Below are positions 1-8,090 of a DNA stretch of 53,216 nucleotides, piece after piece. Under the pieces are notes generated by a model that was given only the letters and a program-made list of their open reading frames with translations, was not told the origin of the DNA and did no database searches. The stretch is from contig NZ_JAJAUY010000030.1 in NCBI RefSeq assembly GCF_020532625.1, positions 1 through 53,216 on the forward strand, given 5' to 3'. Within the stretch, counting starts at the first letter, position 1; each line of letters opens with the position of its first letter. Made by a program: the position numbers and the translations under genes. The stretch comes from Streptomyces antimicrobicus. Lineage in GTDB: Bacteria; Actinomycetota; Actinomycetes; Streptomycetales; Streptomycetaceae.

Positions 1-341
1 GGCTGGCGGCCCTCCGGCTCGGGCTCCTCGGCGGGGGCGGGCGCGGCGGCCGGCGCGGCGGCCGGGACGTCGGCGGCCGCGGGGGCCTCGTCGGCTCCCG
101 CACCCGTGCGGACGGAGATGATCACCTGGCCGACGTCGACCGTGGTGCCCTCGGGGAAGCGCAGCTCGTGCACGACCCCGTCGAACGGGATCGGCAGCTC
201 GACGGCCGCCTTGGCGGTCTCGACCTCGCACACGACCTGGCCGTCGGTGACGGTGTCACCGGGCTGGACGTACCACTTGAGGATCTCGGCCTCGGTCAGG
301 CCCTCGCCCACGTCGGGCATCTTGAATTCGCGGATGGTCAC
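1..341 (-). CDS. bkdC: Branched-chain 2-oxoacid dehydrogenase E2 (lipoyl acyltransferase), N-terminal part only
   Basis: Only the first 113 or so residues are inside the window; the gene runs off the left edge. The protein starts at a GTG (341-339) behind a GAGGAG ribosome site that overlaps the end of the E1-beta gene. The sequence opens with a biotinyl/lipoyl domain: MPDVGEGLTEAEI near residues 8-20 and the lipoyl-lysine motif EVETAKAAVE near residues 40-49. An Ala/Pro/Glu-rich flexible linker follows. In the family, E2 forms the core of the complex and passes the acyl group from E1 to coenzyme A. The position behind E1-alpha and E1-beta supports the branched-chain complex, which makes iso- and anteiso-acyl-CoA primers. 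A pyruvate-type substrate cannot be excluded from this fragment. Confidence 0.9.
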   Translation of the reverse strand, partial: MTIREFKMPDVGEGLTEAEILKWYVQPGDTVTDGQVVCEVETAKAAVELPIPFDGVVHELRFPEGTTVDVGQVIISVRTGAGADEAPAAADVPAAAPAAAPAPAEEPEPEGRQ

Positions 342-351
342 GGGGCTCTCC

Positions 352-1332
352 TCAGTACGCCAGCGAGCGGTCGACGGCGTCGAGCACCCTGTCCAGACCC
401 GGCAGGTATTCCTCTTCCAGCCGCGCCGGCGGATACGGCGCGTGGAAGCCGCCCACCCGCAGGACCGGCGCCTCCAGGTGGTAGAAGCACCGCTCCGTGA
501 TCCGGGCGGCGATCTCCGAGCCGACGCCGAGGAAGACCGGGGCCTCGTGCACGACGACCAGCCGGCGGGTCTTCTCGACCGACCGCTGCACCCCGTCGAA
601 GTCGATCGGGGACATCGACCGCAGGTCCACGACCTCGACCGACTTGCCCTCCTCGGCGGCCGCGGCCGCCGCCTCCAGGCAGACCTTCACCATCGGGCCG
701 TACGCCGCCAGGGTGAGGTCCGTGCCCTCGCGGGCGACGCGGGAGGCGTGCAGGGCGTCGGGGATGGCCTCGACGTCGACCTCGCCCTTGTCCCAGTAGC
801 GCCGCTTGGGCTCGAAGAAGATCACCGGGTCGTCGCTCTGGATGGCCTGCTGCAGCATCCAGTACGCGTCCGACGGCGTGGACGGCGAGACCACCTTCAG
901 GCCGGCGACGTGCGCGAACAGCGCCTCCGGCGACTCGCTGTGGTGCTCGACGGCACCGATGGCGCCGCCGTAGGGGATCCGGACGACGACCGGCATCTTG
1001 ACCTTGCCCAGCGCGCGGGCGTGCATCTTGGCCAGCTGCGTGACGATCTGGTCGTAGGCCGGGAAGACGAAGCCGTCGAACTGGATCTCGACGACCGGCC
1101 GGTAGCCGCGCAGCGCCAGGCCGATCGCGGTCCCGACGATGCCGGACTCGGCGAGCGGGGTGTCGATGACGCGGTCCTCGCCGAAGTCCTTCTGCAGGCC
1201 GTCGGTGATCCGGAAGACACCGCCCAGCTTGCCGACGTCCTCACCCATGATCAGGACCTTGGGGTCCGTCTCCAGGGCCTTGCGCAGCGACTCGTTGAGC
1301 GCCTTGGCGATCGACATCTTTTCGGCAGCCAT
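352..1332 (-). CDS. bkdB: Branched-chain 2-oxoacid dehydrogenase E1 beta subunit (copy 1)
   Basis: The product has 326 residues, the usual E1-beta length. It begins MAAEKMSIAKALNES and carries typical E1-beta blocks: MGEDVGKLGGVFRITDGL, DTPLAESGIVGTAIGLA, RIPYGGAIGAVEHHSESPE and the C-terminal ITERCFYHLEAPVLRV. With E1-alpha it forms the thiamine-diphosphate decarboxylase that acts on 2-oxo acids from Val, Leu and Ile. The ATG (1332-1330) shares one base with the stop of E1-alpha, so translation is coupled. The E2 gene follows with its ribosome site at the end of this gene. A second version lies at 21227-22225 and is clearly homologous but diverged throughout, so this is an old duplication. 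Confidence 0.95.
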   Translation of the reverse strand: MAAEKMSIAKALNESLRKALETDPKVLIMGEDVGKLGGVFRITDGLQKDFGEDRVIDTPLAESGIVGTAIGLALRGYRPVVEIQFDGFVFPAYDQIVTQLAKMHARALGKVKMPVVVRIPYGGAIGAVEHHSESPEALFAHVAGLKVVSPSTPSDAYWMLQQAIQSDDPVIFFEPKRRYWDKGEVDVEAIPDALHASRVAREGTDLTLAAYGPMVKVCLEAAAAAAEEGKSVEVVDLRSMSPIDFDGVQRSVEKTRRLVVVHEAPVFLGVGSEIAARITERCFYHLEAPVLRVGGFHAPYPPARLEEEYLPGLDRVLDAVDRSLAY

Positions 1333-2513
1333 CAGTGACCCTCCTCGAAGGACGCGAGGTAGGCCGCGAACTGCGCGCGCTCCTCGTCGACGAGCGCGTG
1401 CCCGTCCGCGTAGACGTTCTCGAAGATCGCCATCGTGTCCGGGTCGGGCATGGAACGCACCGCCTCGCGGACCCGCTTGCCGAGCTTCTCGCTCTCCTCC
1501 TCCAGCCCGGCGAAGAAGGCCTCGTCGGCCTCGCCGGAGGCCAGCAGGTGGGCCTTCAGCCGCTCGATCGGGTCCTTCGCCTCCCAGGCCGCGCGCTCCT
1601 CGTCGCGCCGGTAGCGCGTCGGGTCGTCGGAGGTGGTGTGGGCGCCCATGCGGTACGTGAACGCCTCGATCAGGGTCGGGCCCTCGCCGCGGCGGGCCCG
1701 CTCCAGGGCCCAGCGGGTGACCGCCAGGCAGGCGAGCACGTCGTTGCCGTCCACCCGGACGCCGGGGAAGCCGAAGCCGGCCGCGCGCCGGTAGAGCGGG
1801 ACGCGGGTCTGGCGCTCGGTGGGCTCGGAGATGGCCCACTGGTTGTTCTGGCAGAAGAACACCACCGGCGCGTTGTAGACGGCCGAGAAGGTGAAGGCCT
1901 CGTTGACGTCGCCCTGGCTGGAGGCGCCGTCGCCGAAGTACGCGATGACCGCCGAGTCGGCGCCGTCCTTGGCCACGCCCATGGCGTAGCCGGTGGCGTG
2001 CAGGGTCTGCGAGCCGATCACGATCGTGTACAGGTGGAAGTTGTTGCCGTTGGGGTCCCAGCCACCGTGGTTCACACCGCGGAACATGCCCAGCAGGTTC
2101 GTCGGGTCGACCCCGCGGCACCAGGCCACGCCGTGCTCGCGGTAGGTCGGGAAGACGTAGTCGTCGTCGCGCAGCGCCCGGCCGGAGCCGATCTGCGCGG
2201 CCTCCTGGCCCAGCAGCGAGGCCCACAGGCCCAGCTCGCCCTGGCGCTGGAGGGACGTCGCCTCGCCGTCGAAGCGGCGGGTCAGGACCATGTCGCGGTA
2301 CAGCCCGCGCAGGTCCTCGGCCGTGATGTCCTCGACGTACGACAGGAACTCCGCGTTCTCCGCGGTCTCCACCCGGTCGCCCTCGGGCGTCAGCAGCTGT
2401 ACGAGCTGGGGCTCGGCACTCTGCGCGGCGGTCTTGCGGGTGCTGGCGCCCGCCGCTCGCTTGGTGCCGCTGCTGCGTCGCGGCTTGCGCGCGGCAGTGC
2501 TCTCCACGGTCAC
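1332..2513 (-). CDS. bkdA: Branched-chain 2-oxoacid dehydrogenase E1 alpha subunit (copy 1)
   Basis: The product is a 393-residue thiamine-diphosphate subunit. The cofactor motif runs from GDGASSQGDVNEAF to QNNQW (near residues 190-222), and the YRMGAHTTSDD block precedes the regulatory loop typical of branched-chain E1-alpha. I chose the GTG at 2513 because the family homology begins soon after it; frames further upstream read into the promoter region. An odd N-terminal stretch of about 35 residues is rich in Arg, Lys, Ser and Thr and low in complexity. It is absent from copy 2 at 22222-23358, which has a Pro-rich start instead. First gene of the bkdABC operon, divergent from a response regulator gene. 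Confidence 0.94.
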   Translation of the reverse strand: MTVESTAARKPRRSSGTKRAAGASTRKTAAQSAEPQLVQLLTPEGDRVETAENAEFLSYVEDITAEDLRGLYRDMVLTRRFDGEATSLQRQGELGLWASLLGQEAAQIGSGRALRDDDYVFPTYREHGVAWCRGVDPTNLLGMFRGVNHGGWDPNGNNFHLYTIVIGSQTLHATGYAMGVAKDGADSAVIAYFGDGASSQGDVNEAFTFSAVYNAPVVFFCQNNQWAISEPTERQTRVPLYRRAAGFGFPGVRVDGNDVLACLAVTRWALERARRGEGPTLIEAFTYRMGAHTTSDDPTRYRRDEERAAWEAKDPIERLKAHLLASGEADEAFFAGLEEESEKLGKRVREAVRSMPDPDTMAIFENVYADGHALVDEERAQFAAYLASFEEGH

Positions 2514-2823
2514 GTGTGCTCCTCCGTCGGTCCGGCACCCGGGTTCTCCGGGAACCAGTGCGGCTCGCCTGGATCCGTACCCGCGCACGGGGTGGGTGCG
2601 ACTCGGTCGGGGACTCAGGCGTGACAGGTGCCCCGGCGAGTGCCCTGCGCAATGCACGTTACCCAGTGCGCCGCGGAACTGCGAAACCCCGTTTGACCTG
2701 GGATTTTGCTTGGATTTCCAAGTAAATCCGCGGCAGCGGGAACAAGCACTGGTCACAGCCTTGCAGGGGGCCGGAACAACGGCACGTTATCCCGGGTAAC
2801 TGCGGCAGGGAAGAGGTGAGTGT
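2514..2823. promoter_or_regulatory. Divergent promoter region between bkdA (copy 1) and the response regulator
   Basis: This 310-base gap separates two divergent genes. It includes the only clearly A+T-richer stretch nearby (about 2690-2760). Inside it is a perfect inverted repeat CTTGGA-TT-TCCAAG at 2709-2722, flanked by GGATTT (2701-2706) and AAATCC (2724-2729), which extend the symmetry. A TTGACC hexamer lies just before it. This looks like an operator at a promoter. Which protein binds is unknown; the adjacent LuxR-type regulator or a Lrp-type protein are candidates. Confidence 0.55.
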
Positions 2824-3498
2824 GTGAAGATGGATTCCGTGCGCGAAGACGGAAAAATCAAGGTTTTTCTCCTGGACGACCACGAAGTGGTGCGCCGAGG
2901 GGTCTATGAGCTCTTGTCGGTCGAACAGGACATCGAGATCGTCGGCGAGGCGGGCACCGCGGCGGACGCGCTGGTCCGCATCCCCGCCACCCGTCCGGAC
3001 GTCGCCGTCCTCGACGTGCGCCTGCCCGACGGCAGCGGTGTGGAGGTCTGCCGGGAGGTCCGCTCGCAGCACGAGGACATCAAGTGCCTGATGCTCACCT
3101 CGTTCGCCGACGACGAGGCGCTCTTCGACGCGATCATGGCCGGGGCCTCGGGTTACGTCCTGAAGGCCATCCGGGGCAACGAGCTGCTGCACGCCGTGCG
3201 CGACGTGGCGGCCGGCAAGTCCCTGCTGGACCCGGTGGCCACCGCCCGGGTGCTGGAGCGGCTGCGGGACGGCAAGAACGGCAGGGGTGACGACCGCCTG
3301 GCCAACCTGACCGAGCAGGAGCGCAAGATCCTCGACCTGATCGGCGAGGGCCTGACCAACCGCGCGATCGGCGAGCGGCTGCACCTCGCCGAGAAGACGA
3401 TCAAGAACTACGTCTCCAGCCTGCTGTCCAAGCTCGGCATGGAGCGCCGCTCGCAGGCGGCCGCGTACGTGGCCCGGCTCCAGGCCGAGAAGCGCTGA
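2824..3498 (+). CDS. Orphan LuxR/NarL-family response regulator
   Basis: The product has 224 residues. The receiver domain has the acidic pair at D18-D19, the phospho-accepting Asp in AVLDVRLPDG (about D64), the switch Thr in MLTSF (about T92) and the conserved Lys in YVLKA (about K114). A LuxR helix-turn-helix occupies about residues 162-216 (LTEQERKILDLIGEGLTN, then LAEKTIKNYVSSLLSKLG). The start is GTG 2824, with an ATG two codons later at 2830; AAGAGGTGAG precedes it. No histidine kinase gene is adjacent, so it is an orphan. From memory, the S. coelicolor counterpart next to bkd (SCO3818) was reported to take phosphate from a distant non-cognate kinase. DevR/DosR-like regulators are the closest relatives I recognise. 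Confidence 0.9.
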   Translation: MKMDSVREDGKIKVFLLDDHEVVRRGVYELLSVEQDIEIVGEAGTAADALVRIPATRPDVAVLDVRLPDGSGVEVCREVRSQHEDIKCLMLTSFADDEALFDAIMAGASGYVLKAIRGNELLHAVRDVAAGKSLLDPVATARVLERLRDGKNGRGDDRLANLTEQERKILDLIGEGLTNRAIGERLHLAEKTIKNYVSSLLSKLGMERRSQAAAYVARLQAEKR

Positions 3499-3574
3499 AT
3501 CGGGACCAACGTCCCCGTTCATGAGGGCGGGATCCTCTTCCGCACGACCACCCGGTCGGCGGACAGTGGGAGGC

Positions 3575-3991
3575 ATGTCCCCCGACAAGCGCCACGCCAT
3601 CGAACTGCTGCGCCAGGTCCCGTACGGCCGGATCGCCGCCAGCATGCGCGCGCTGCCCTTCCTCGCCCTCGCCCGGCACGTCGTGGTCGAGGACCGGGTC
3701 GTCCTGCGGATGCACGCGGGCTTCGGCCACCACCGGGCCTGCAACGGCCACGTGGTGGCGTACGGGGCGGACAACTTCCACACCGGGGACCGGCAATTGT
3801 GGTCCGTGCAGTTCACCGGTACGGCCCAGGTGGTCGAACCGACCGCGGCGGAACTGGAACTGTTCGGTCCGGCTCCGCATTTCGTCGACGGTGAGGTCTT
3901 CGACCCCATTCACCTGCGGATCGAACCGCAGTTCGTGACCGTCCACTCGCTCGCGGGAAAACCGGAACGACAGTTCCAATACCTGCGCTGA
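3575..3991 (+). CDS. Pyridoxamine 5'-phosphate oxidase-like flavin-binding protein
   Basis: The 138-residue protein has the split-barrel signature of the PNPOx-like family: YGRIAASMRALPFLALARHVV near the N-terminus, then VVLRMHAGFGHHRACNG, WSVQFTGTAQVVEP and the C-terminal HLRIEPQFVTVHSLAGK. Members bind FMN, F420 or haem and reduce varied substrates. The first strand plus RMHAGFG resembles the NimA-like or generic actinobacterial branch, not true PdxH. It starts at ATG 3575, about 75 bases behind the response regulator and on the same strand, so the two may share a transcript. The substrate cannot be told from sequence. It ends convergently with a Ser/Thr kinase gene. Confidence 0.8.
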   Translation: MSPDKRHAIELLRQVPYGRIAASMRALPFLALARHVVVEDRVVLRMHAGFGHHRACNGHVVAYGADNFHTGDRQLWSVQFTGTAQVVEPTAAELELFGPAPHFVDGEVFDPIHLRIEPQFVTVHSLAGKPERQFQYLR

Positions 3992-3999
3992 GCCATGTG

Positions 4000-4020
4000 G
4001 CGGCGCGCGCCGCGCCTTTT
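4000..4020 (+). terminator. Candidate terminator between convergent genes
   Basis: A perfect 14-base palindrome GCGGCGCGCGCCGC (4000-4013) is followed by GCCTTTT (4014-4020). It lies in the 33 bases between the convergent stops of the flavin-binding protein and the Ser/Thr kinase. It can fold with a 5-bp stem and 4-base loop, and the T run suits the plus strand. Confidence 0.5.
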
Positions 4021-4024
4021 CCCG

Positions 4025-5587
4025 CTACGGCTCGACGCGCGGGCCCTCGGTGCCGCCGGTGCCGGTCGGGCCGGGCTTGGTGGTCGGGGACTTCGGCGGC
4101 GACTTGCTCACCGAAGGGCTCGGCGAGGTCTCCGGGGACTCGTCGCTGGGCGACGGCGACGGCGACGGACTGGCGCTCGGCGACGCACTGCGCGTACGGG
4201 GCGTCGACGGGGTGCTCGGCTCGTAGGAGCGCGAGGTCTCCGGCGTCGGGTCCGACGACGAGGTGGTCTGCGGGGTCTGCGCGGAGCTCTGCTGGCCGCC
4301 CGGCGTCGACTGGGTCGTCGACGGGTTCTTGCCCGGGCTCTCCTTCTTGCCCACGTTGTCGAGCGCGAAGACGACTCCCGCCGCGATCGCCACGACCGCG
4401 AGGACCGCGAACAGCCAGGCCTTCCACCGGCCGCCGCCGTGGCCCCCGGCGCCGTGGTCGTCGTAGCCGTCGTAGCCCCCGCCGCCCGGGTAGGCCGAGC
4501 CGTCGTCCGGGTTCAGCGGCGGCACCATCGGCTGCGGCTGGTACTGCTGGAACTGCGAGGTGCTGGCGTTGGCGGCGTACTGCGGGCCGGCGCCCGTCAT
4601 GGCGGTCGTGGGCGCCCCGCCGCGGCCGTGCGGCAGCGCCATGGTGACCGGGCCGGTGTTCCACGTGCCGCTGTTGCCGCCCTCCTCCTGGAGCATCTGC
4701 AGGCCGTACTGGACCAGCCCGCGCATCTCCTCGGCGCTCTGGAAGCGGTCGTCGGGGTCCTTGGCCAGCGCGCGCATGACCAGCCCGTCCAGCTCCTGCG
4801 GCACGCCCTGGCCGAGCTGGGAAGGCGGCACGGGGGCGTCCTGGACGTGCTGGTAGACCACCGACAGCGGGGTCTCTCCGGTGAAGGGCGGGCGCAGCGC
4901 CAGGAGTTCGTAGAGCAGGCAGCCGGTGGCGTACAGGTCCGAGCGGTGGTCGACGGCCTTGCCGAGCGCCTGCTCGGGGGAGAGGTACTGCGGGGTGCCC
5001 ATGACCATGCCGGTCTGGGTCATGGTGGCCTGCGCGCCGTGCAGGGCGCGCGCGATGCCGAAGTCCATCACCTTCACCGCGCCGGTGTGGGTGATGATGA
5101 CGTTGGCAGGCTTGATGTCGCGGTGCACGATCCCGTGCTGGTGCGAGTAGGCGAGCGCCTCCAGCACCCCGGAGACGATGATGAGGGCCTGCTCGGGCCC
5201 CGGGGCCTCGGCACTCAGCAGCAGTTCGCGGATGGTGCGGCCCTCGACCAGCTCCATCACGATGTACGGCACGGTGTTGGGCCCGACCCGGTCCTCGCCC
5301 GAGTCGTACACGGCCACGACCGCGTGGTGGTTGAGCCCGGCCACCGACTGCGCCTCGCGCGTGAAGCGGGCCTTGGAGACCGGGTCCTCGGCGAGGTCGG
5401 CCCGCAGCAGCTTCACCGCGACCGTGCGGCCGAGCCGGACGTCCTCCGCGGCGAACACCTCGGCCATGCCGCCGCGGCCGAGCCGGTGCGTGAGCCGGTA
5501 GCGGCCGTCCCCGACCAGACCGCCGTCGCCCCACTGCTCAGGACCCTCGGCCGTCCCGGCGCCGTTTCCCTCGGGTTCGGGTGCCAT
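4025..5587 (-). CDS. Membrane Ser/Thr protein kinase with Ser/Pro-rich outer tail, no PASTA
   Basis: The product has 520 residues. The kinase domain occupies about residues 28-295: glycine loop RLGRGGMAEVF (35-45), catalytic Lys59, HRD at 155-157 (VHRDIKPANVI), DFG at 175-177 and GTPQYLSPEQA in the activation segment. A Gln/Pro/Gly-rich juxtamembrane stretch leads to one transmembrane helix (about 390-409, WLFAVLAVVAIAAGVVFAL). The outer tail is Ser/Thr/Pro-rich and low in complexity with no recognisable sensor fold. I chose ATG 5587; a longer reading frame exists upstream but lacks family similarity. It is divergent from a second kinase at 5812. The target is unknown. The tail could be O-glycosylated or span the wall. 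Confidence 0.93.
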   Translation of the reverse strand: MAPEPEGNGAGTAEGPEQWGDGGLVGDGRYRLTHRLGRGGMAEVFAAEDVRLGRTVAVKLLRADLAEDPVSKARFTREAQSVAGLNHHAVVAVYDSGEDRVGPNTVPYIVMELVEGRTIRELLLSAEAPGPEQALIIVSGVLEALAYSHQHGIVHRDIKPANVIITHTGAVKVMDFGIARALHGAQATMTQTGMVMGTPQYLSPEQALGKAVDHRSDLYATGCLLYELLALRPPFTGETPLSVVYQHVQDAPVPPSQLGQGVPQELDGLVMRALAKDPDDRFQSAEEMRGLVQYGLQMLQEEGGNSGTWNTGPVTMALPHGRGGAPTTAMTGAGPQYAANASTSQFQQYQPQPMVPPLNPDDGSAYPGGGGYDGYDDHGAGGHGGGRWKAWLFAVLAVVAIAAGVVFALDNVGKKESPGKNPSTTQSTPGGQQSSAQTPQTTSSSDPTPETSRSYEPSTPSTPRTRSASPSASPSPSPSPSDESPETSPSPSVSKSPPKSPTTKPGPTGTGGTEGPRVEP

Positions 5588-5725
5588 CAGTCCTCGCCGT
5601 CGTCTTGGGCCGCTGCCGCGGTGGGTCTCGTTCAGGGTGCTCCGATGAACGCTACAGCCTCGGAACAGGTGACCGTTCGGACTGTGGCGCGCGGTGCCCC
5701 TGTGGTCACGGAACGGGCACCTGGC

Positions 5726-5753
5726 TTGACGTGTGCTTGCCCTCCGGCAGACT
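5726..5753 (+). promoter_or_regulatory. Sigma70-like promoter for the second kinase
   Basis: TTGACG (5726-5731) and CAGACT (5748-5753) are separated by 16 bases, a good match to Streptomyces HrdB-type promoters. It lies about 60 bases upstream of the ATG at 5812, inside the 224-base gap between the two divergent kinase genes. Confidence 0.5.
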
Positions 5754-5811
5754 GGGCGCGACATGCGCTCAGCCAGGCGCGTCCAGAACTGCCCGAGGGG
5801 AAGCAACAGTC

Positions 5812-7500
5812 ATGAGCCAGGACGGCACACAGGGCCGGTACGCAGGCGGCTCCCTGGCCGGTGGCCGTTACCAGCTAAGGGACTTGCTCGGCGAGGGCGG
5901 CATGGCGTCCGTCTACCTCGCCTACGACTCGGCGCTGGACCGGCAGGTCGCCATCAAGACACTCCACAGCGAGCTGGGCCGGGAGCAGTCCTTCCGGGAG
6001 CGTTTCCGGCGTGAGGCGCAGGCTGTAGCAAAACTGTCGCACACGAACATCGTCTCGGTCTTCGACACCGGCGAGGGCGAGCTCGACGGCGCGCTCATGC
6101 CGTACATCGTCATGGAGTACGTCGAGGGCAAGCCGCTCGGCTCGGTGCTCCAGGCGGACATCGCCCAGTACGGCGCGATGCCGGCGGACAAGGCCCTGAA
6201 GGTGACGTCCGACGTGCTGGCCGCGCTGGAGACCAGCCACGAGATGGGCCTGGTCCACCGGGACATCAAGCCGGGCAACGTGATGATGACCAAGCGCGGC
6301 GTGGTCAAGGTGATGGACTTCGGCATCGCCCGGGCGATGCAGTCCGGCGTCACCTCGATGACGCAGACCGGCATGGTCGTCGGCACCCCGCAGTACCTCT
6401 CCCCGGAGCAGGCGCTGGGCCGGGCCGTGGACGCCCGGTCCGACCTGTACTCGGTCGGCATCATGCTGTTCCAGCTGCTGACCGGGCGGCTGCCGTTCGA
6501 CGCGGACTCGCCGCTGGCCATCGCCTACGCGCACGTCCAGGAGGAGCCGGTCGCCCCGTCCTCGGTGAACCGCTCCCTCACGCCGGCGATGGACGCGCTC
6601 GTCGCCCGCGCCCTGAAGAAGAACCCGAACGAGCGCTTCCCGACGGCCGCGGCCATGCGTGACGAGATCGCGCGGGTGCTGTCCGCCGGGCAGACCGCCT
6701 CGCCCGTCATCGTCGCCGGTGCCCCCGTCGGCAGCGGCGCGGGCGTCGGCTCGGCGGTGTTCCCGCCGCTGGACGCGAGCCAGCAGGGCACGCAGCAGGG
6801 CGTGCAGCAGCCGTACCAGCCCACGCCCACCCCCTCGCCCTACGGTCCGCCGACGCCGGCGCCGCACGCCGGGCCGCAGGGAGGTTACGCGTACCCGCCG
6901 CAGCAGCAGCCGCACACGCCGCCGCCGGTCCCGCACCAGCAGTTCGGGCAGCAGGCCCCGCAGACCCCGGCGCCGTTCACCATCTCGCCCACGCAGACGC
7001 AGTCCGCGTCGTCCGGCGGCGGACCGCGCCGGAACAACTCGGTGGTCCTCGGCGCGATCGTGGTCGCGCTGCTGGCCATCGGCGGTCTGATCACCGCCAT
7101 CGTGATCAGCAACAAGGGCGACGAGGGCGGCAAGGGCGGTACGGCCGGCGGCGGCAGCAACTCGGCGGCGCCGTCGAACGGCGCGGGCACCGGGTCGAGC
7201 GCCAAGGCCGGCCACAAGGGCCCGGACCCGTCGCGCACCATCGAGGCCTCCAAGTGCAAGGAGGCGTACAAGTCGTACAAGGACCCGAACAAGGTGTCCG
7301 CGCCCGACTTCCGCTACAAGAACCTGACCTCCGTGAAGGAGTGCCTCCAGGCCGCGGGCTGGCGGTACAAGATCCAGGAGCGGGACGAGGCCGTGTACGG
7401 CCAGGACATGGTGCTGGAGCAGCTGCCGGCGCCGAGCACGGACGTGGACAAGTCCGGCACGGAGTTCACGCTGGTGGTGTCCACCGGCAATCCGCAGTAG
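5812..7500 (+). CDS. Membrane Ser/Thr protein kinase with a single PASTA-like outer domain
   Basis: The product has 562 residues. Kinase domain about 18-285: LLGEGGMASVY glycine loop, Lys49 in AIKTL, HRD at 149-151 (VHRDIKPGNVM), DFG at 169-171, GTPQYLSPEQA. A long Gln/Pro-rich linker (about 320-400) is followed by one transmembrane helix (about 410-432). The outer part has a Gly/Ser linker and then a fold of about 70 residues resembling one PASTA repeat (about 490-560), with the ending EFTLVVSTGNPQ. Two Cys residues in CKEAYKS and VKECLQAAGW could form a disulfide. PASTA domains bind muropeptides or lipid II in PknB-type kinases, so a wall-derived signal is possible. ATG 5812 has GAGGGGAAG upstream. 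Confidence 0.93.
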   Translation: MSQDGTQGRYAGGSLAGGRYQLRDLLGEGGMASVYLAYDSALDRQVAIKTLHSELGREQSFRERFRREAQAVAKLSHTNIVSVFDTGEGELDGALMPYIVMEYVEGKPLGSVLQADIAQYGAMPADKALKVTSDVLAALETSHEMGLVHRDIKPGNVMMTKRGVVKVMDFGIARAMQSGVTSMTQTGMVVGTPQYLSPEQALGRAVDARSDLYSVGIMLFQLLTGRLPFDADSPLAIAYAHVQEEPVAPSSVNRSLTPAMDALVARALKKNPNERFPTAAAMRDEIARVLSAGQTASPVIVAGAPVGSGAGVGSAVFPPLDASQQGTQQGVQQPYQPTPTPSPYGPPTPAPHAGPQGGYAYPPQQQPHTPPPVPHQQFGQQAPQTPAPFTISPTQTQSASSGGGPRRNNSVVLGAIVVALLAIGGLITAIVISNKGDEGGKGGTAGGGSNSAAPSNGAGTGSSAKAGHKGPDPSRTIEASKCKEAYKSYKDPNKVSAPDFRYKNLTSVKECLQAAGWRYKIQERDEAVYGQDMVLEQLPAPSTDVDKSGTEFTLVVSTGNPQ

Positions 7501-7544
7501 TCCGCCTCGCCTGGGCGGCCCCGACCGCCCGGTGAAGCCCCGGC

Positions 7545-7575
7545 GAAGCCCCCGCGTAGTCCACGCGGGGGCTTC
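7545..7575 (+). terminator. Strong hairpin terminator after the second kinase
   Basis: A perfect 12-bp stem, GAAGCCCCCGCG (7545-7556) pairing with CGCGGGGGCTTC (7564-7575), encloses a 7-base loop. It begins 45 bases past the kinase stop. There is no long T run, as is common in high-G+C actinobacteria. Confidence 0.8.
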
Positions 7576-7646
7576 GTGCTGTGCGGGCGGAACCTGGTCG
7601 GCCCGCCCCGGATGCCGGTTTTGGGGTGGTATGTGAATCTGGCCGC

Positions 7647-8090
7647 GTGACCCAGGGTTTCCGCGTGTCCCGCTGGCTGGCCGGAGCCACCCTCGCCGTC
7701 GTCGCGCTGACCCCGGTGGCCCCCGTCCGCGCGGCCCACGACGTCCCCGGCGAGGGCGACCTCGCCGGCAGCGCGGCGGGCGCCGGCCGGGAACGGCCCG
7801 GACGGCCCGTGGGCGCGCCCGCCGACCCCGGGGCGCGGGTGATCTCCCGGCCCGTCCCGGTGCGGCAGCCCGAGCCGACCACCCCCTCCTCGCCCCCGGC
7901 CCGGGCCTCCACCTCGCCCCCGCCGTCCGTGATCGCGGCCCCGTCGCCGTCGGTCCCGGTGGTCGCGCTGGGCACCGAGCCGAACGAGCGGGCCGCCGAC
8001 CTGGCCGCCCACATGCTGCCGCTGGGGACCGGATTCGCCCTGATGGGCATCGGCCTGGGCTACCTCGGCGTGCGCCTGCGGCGCGGCTGA
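7647..8090 (+). CDS. Small exported protein with C-terminal membrane anchor, function unknown
   Basis: This 147-residue protein is not recognised. GTG 7647 starts just before a signal peptide: FRVSR, then the hydrophobic WLAGATLAVVALTPVAPV and an AxA-type cleavage site near RAAHD. The middle is Pro/Ala/Arg-rich and disordered, ending in a Ser/Pro run. The C-terminus has a hydrophobic stretch, MLPLGTGFALMGIGLGYLGV, followed by RLRRG. That layout resembles a sortase-type tail or a simple tail anchor, but no LPxTG or LAxTG motif is present. An earlier GTG at 7581 in the same frame is less likely because it would bury the signal peptide. It stands alone between a terminator and the PadR promoter. 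Confidence 0.65.
   Translation: MTQGFRVSRWLAGATLAVVALTPVAPVRAAHDVPGEGDLAGSAAGAGRERPGRPVGAPADPGARVISRPVPVRQPEPTTPSSPPARASTSPPPSVIAAPSPSVPVVALGTEPNERAADLAAHMLPLGTGFALMGIGLGYLGVRLRRG

Noticed and set aside
106..2624. Long plus-strand open frames opposite the first bkd operon
   Set aside because: Codon position bias and protein families support only the minus-strand bkd genes.
7581..7646. Longer start for the small exported protein
   Set aside because: It would put 22 residues before the signal peptide and begins next to the kinase terminator.
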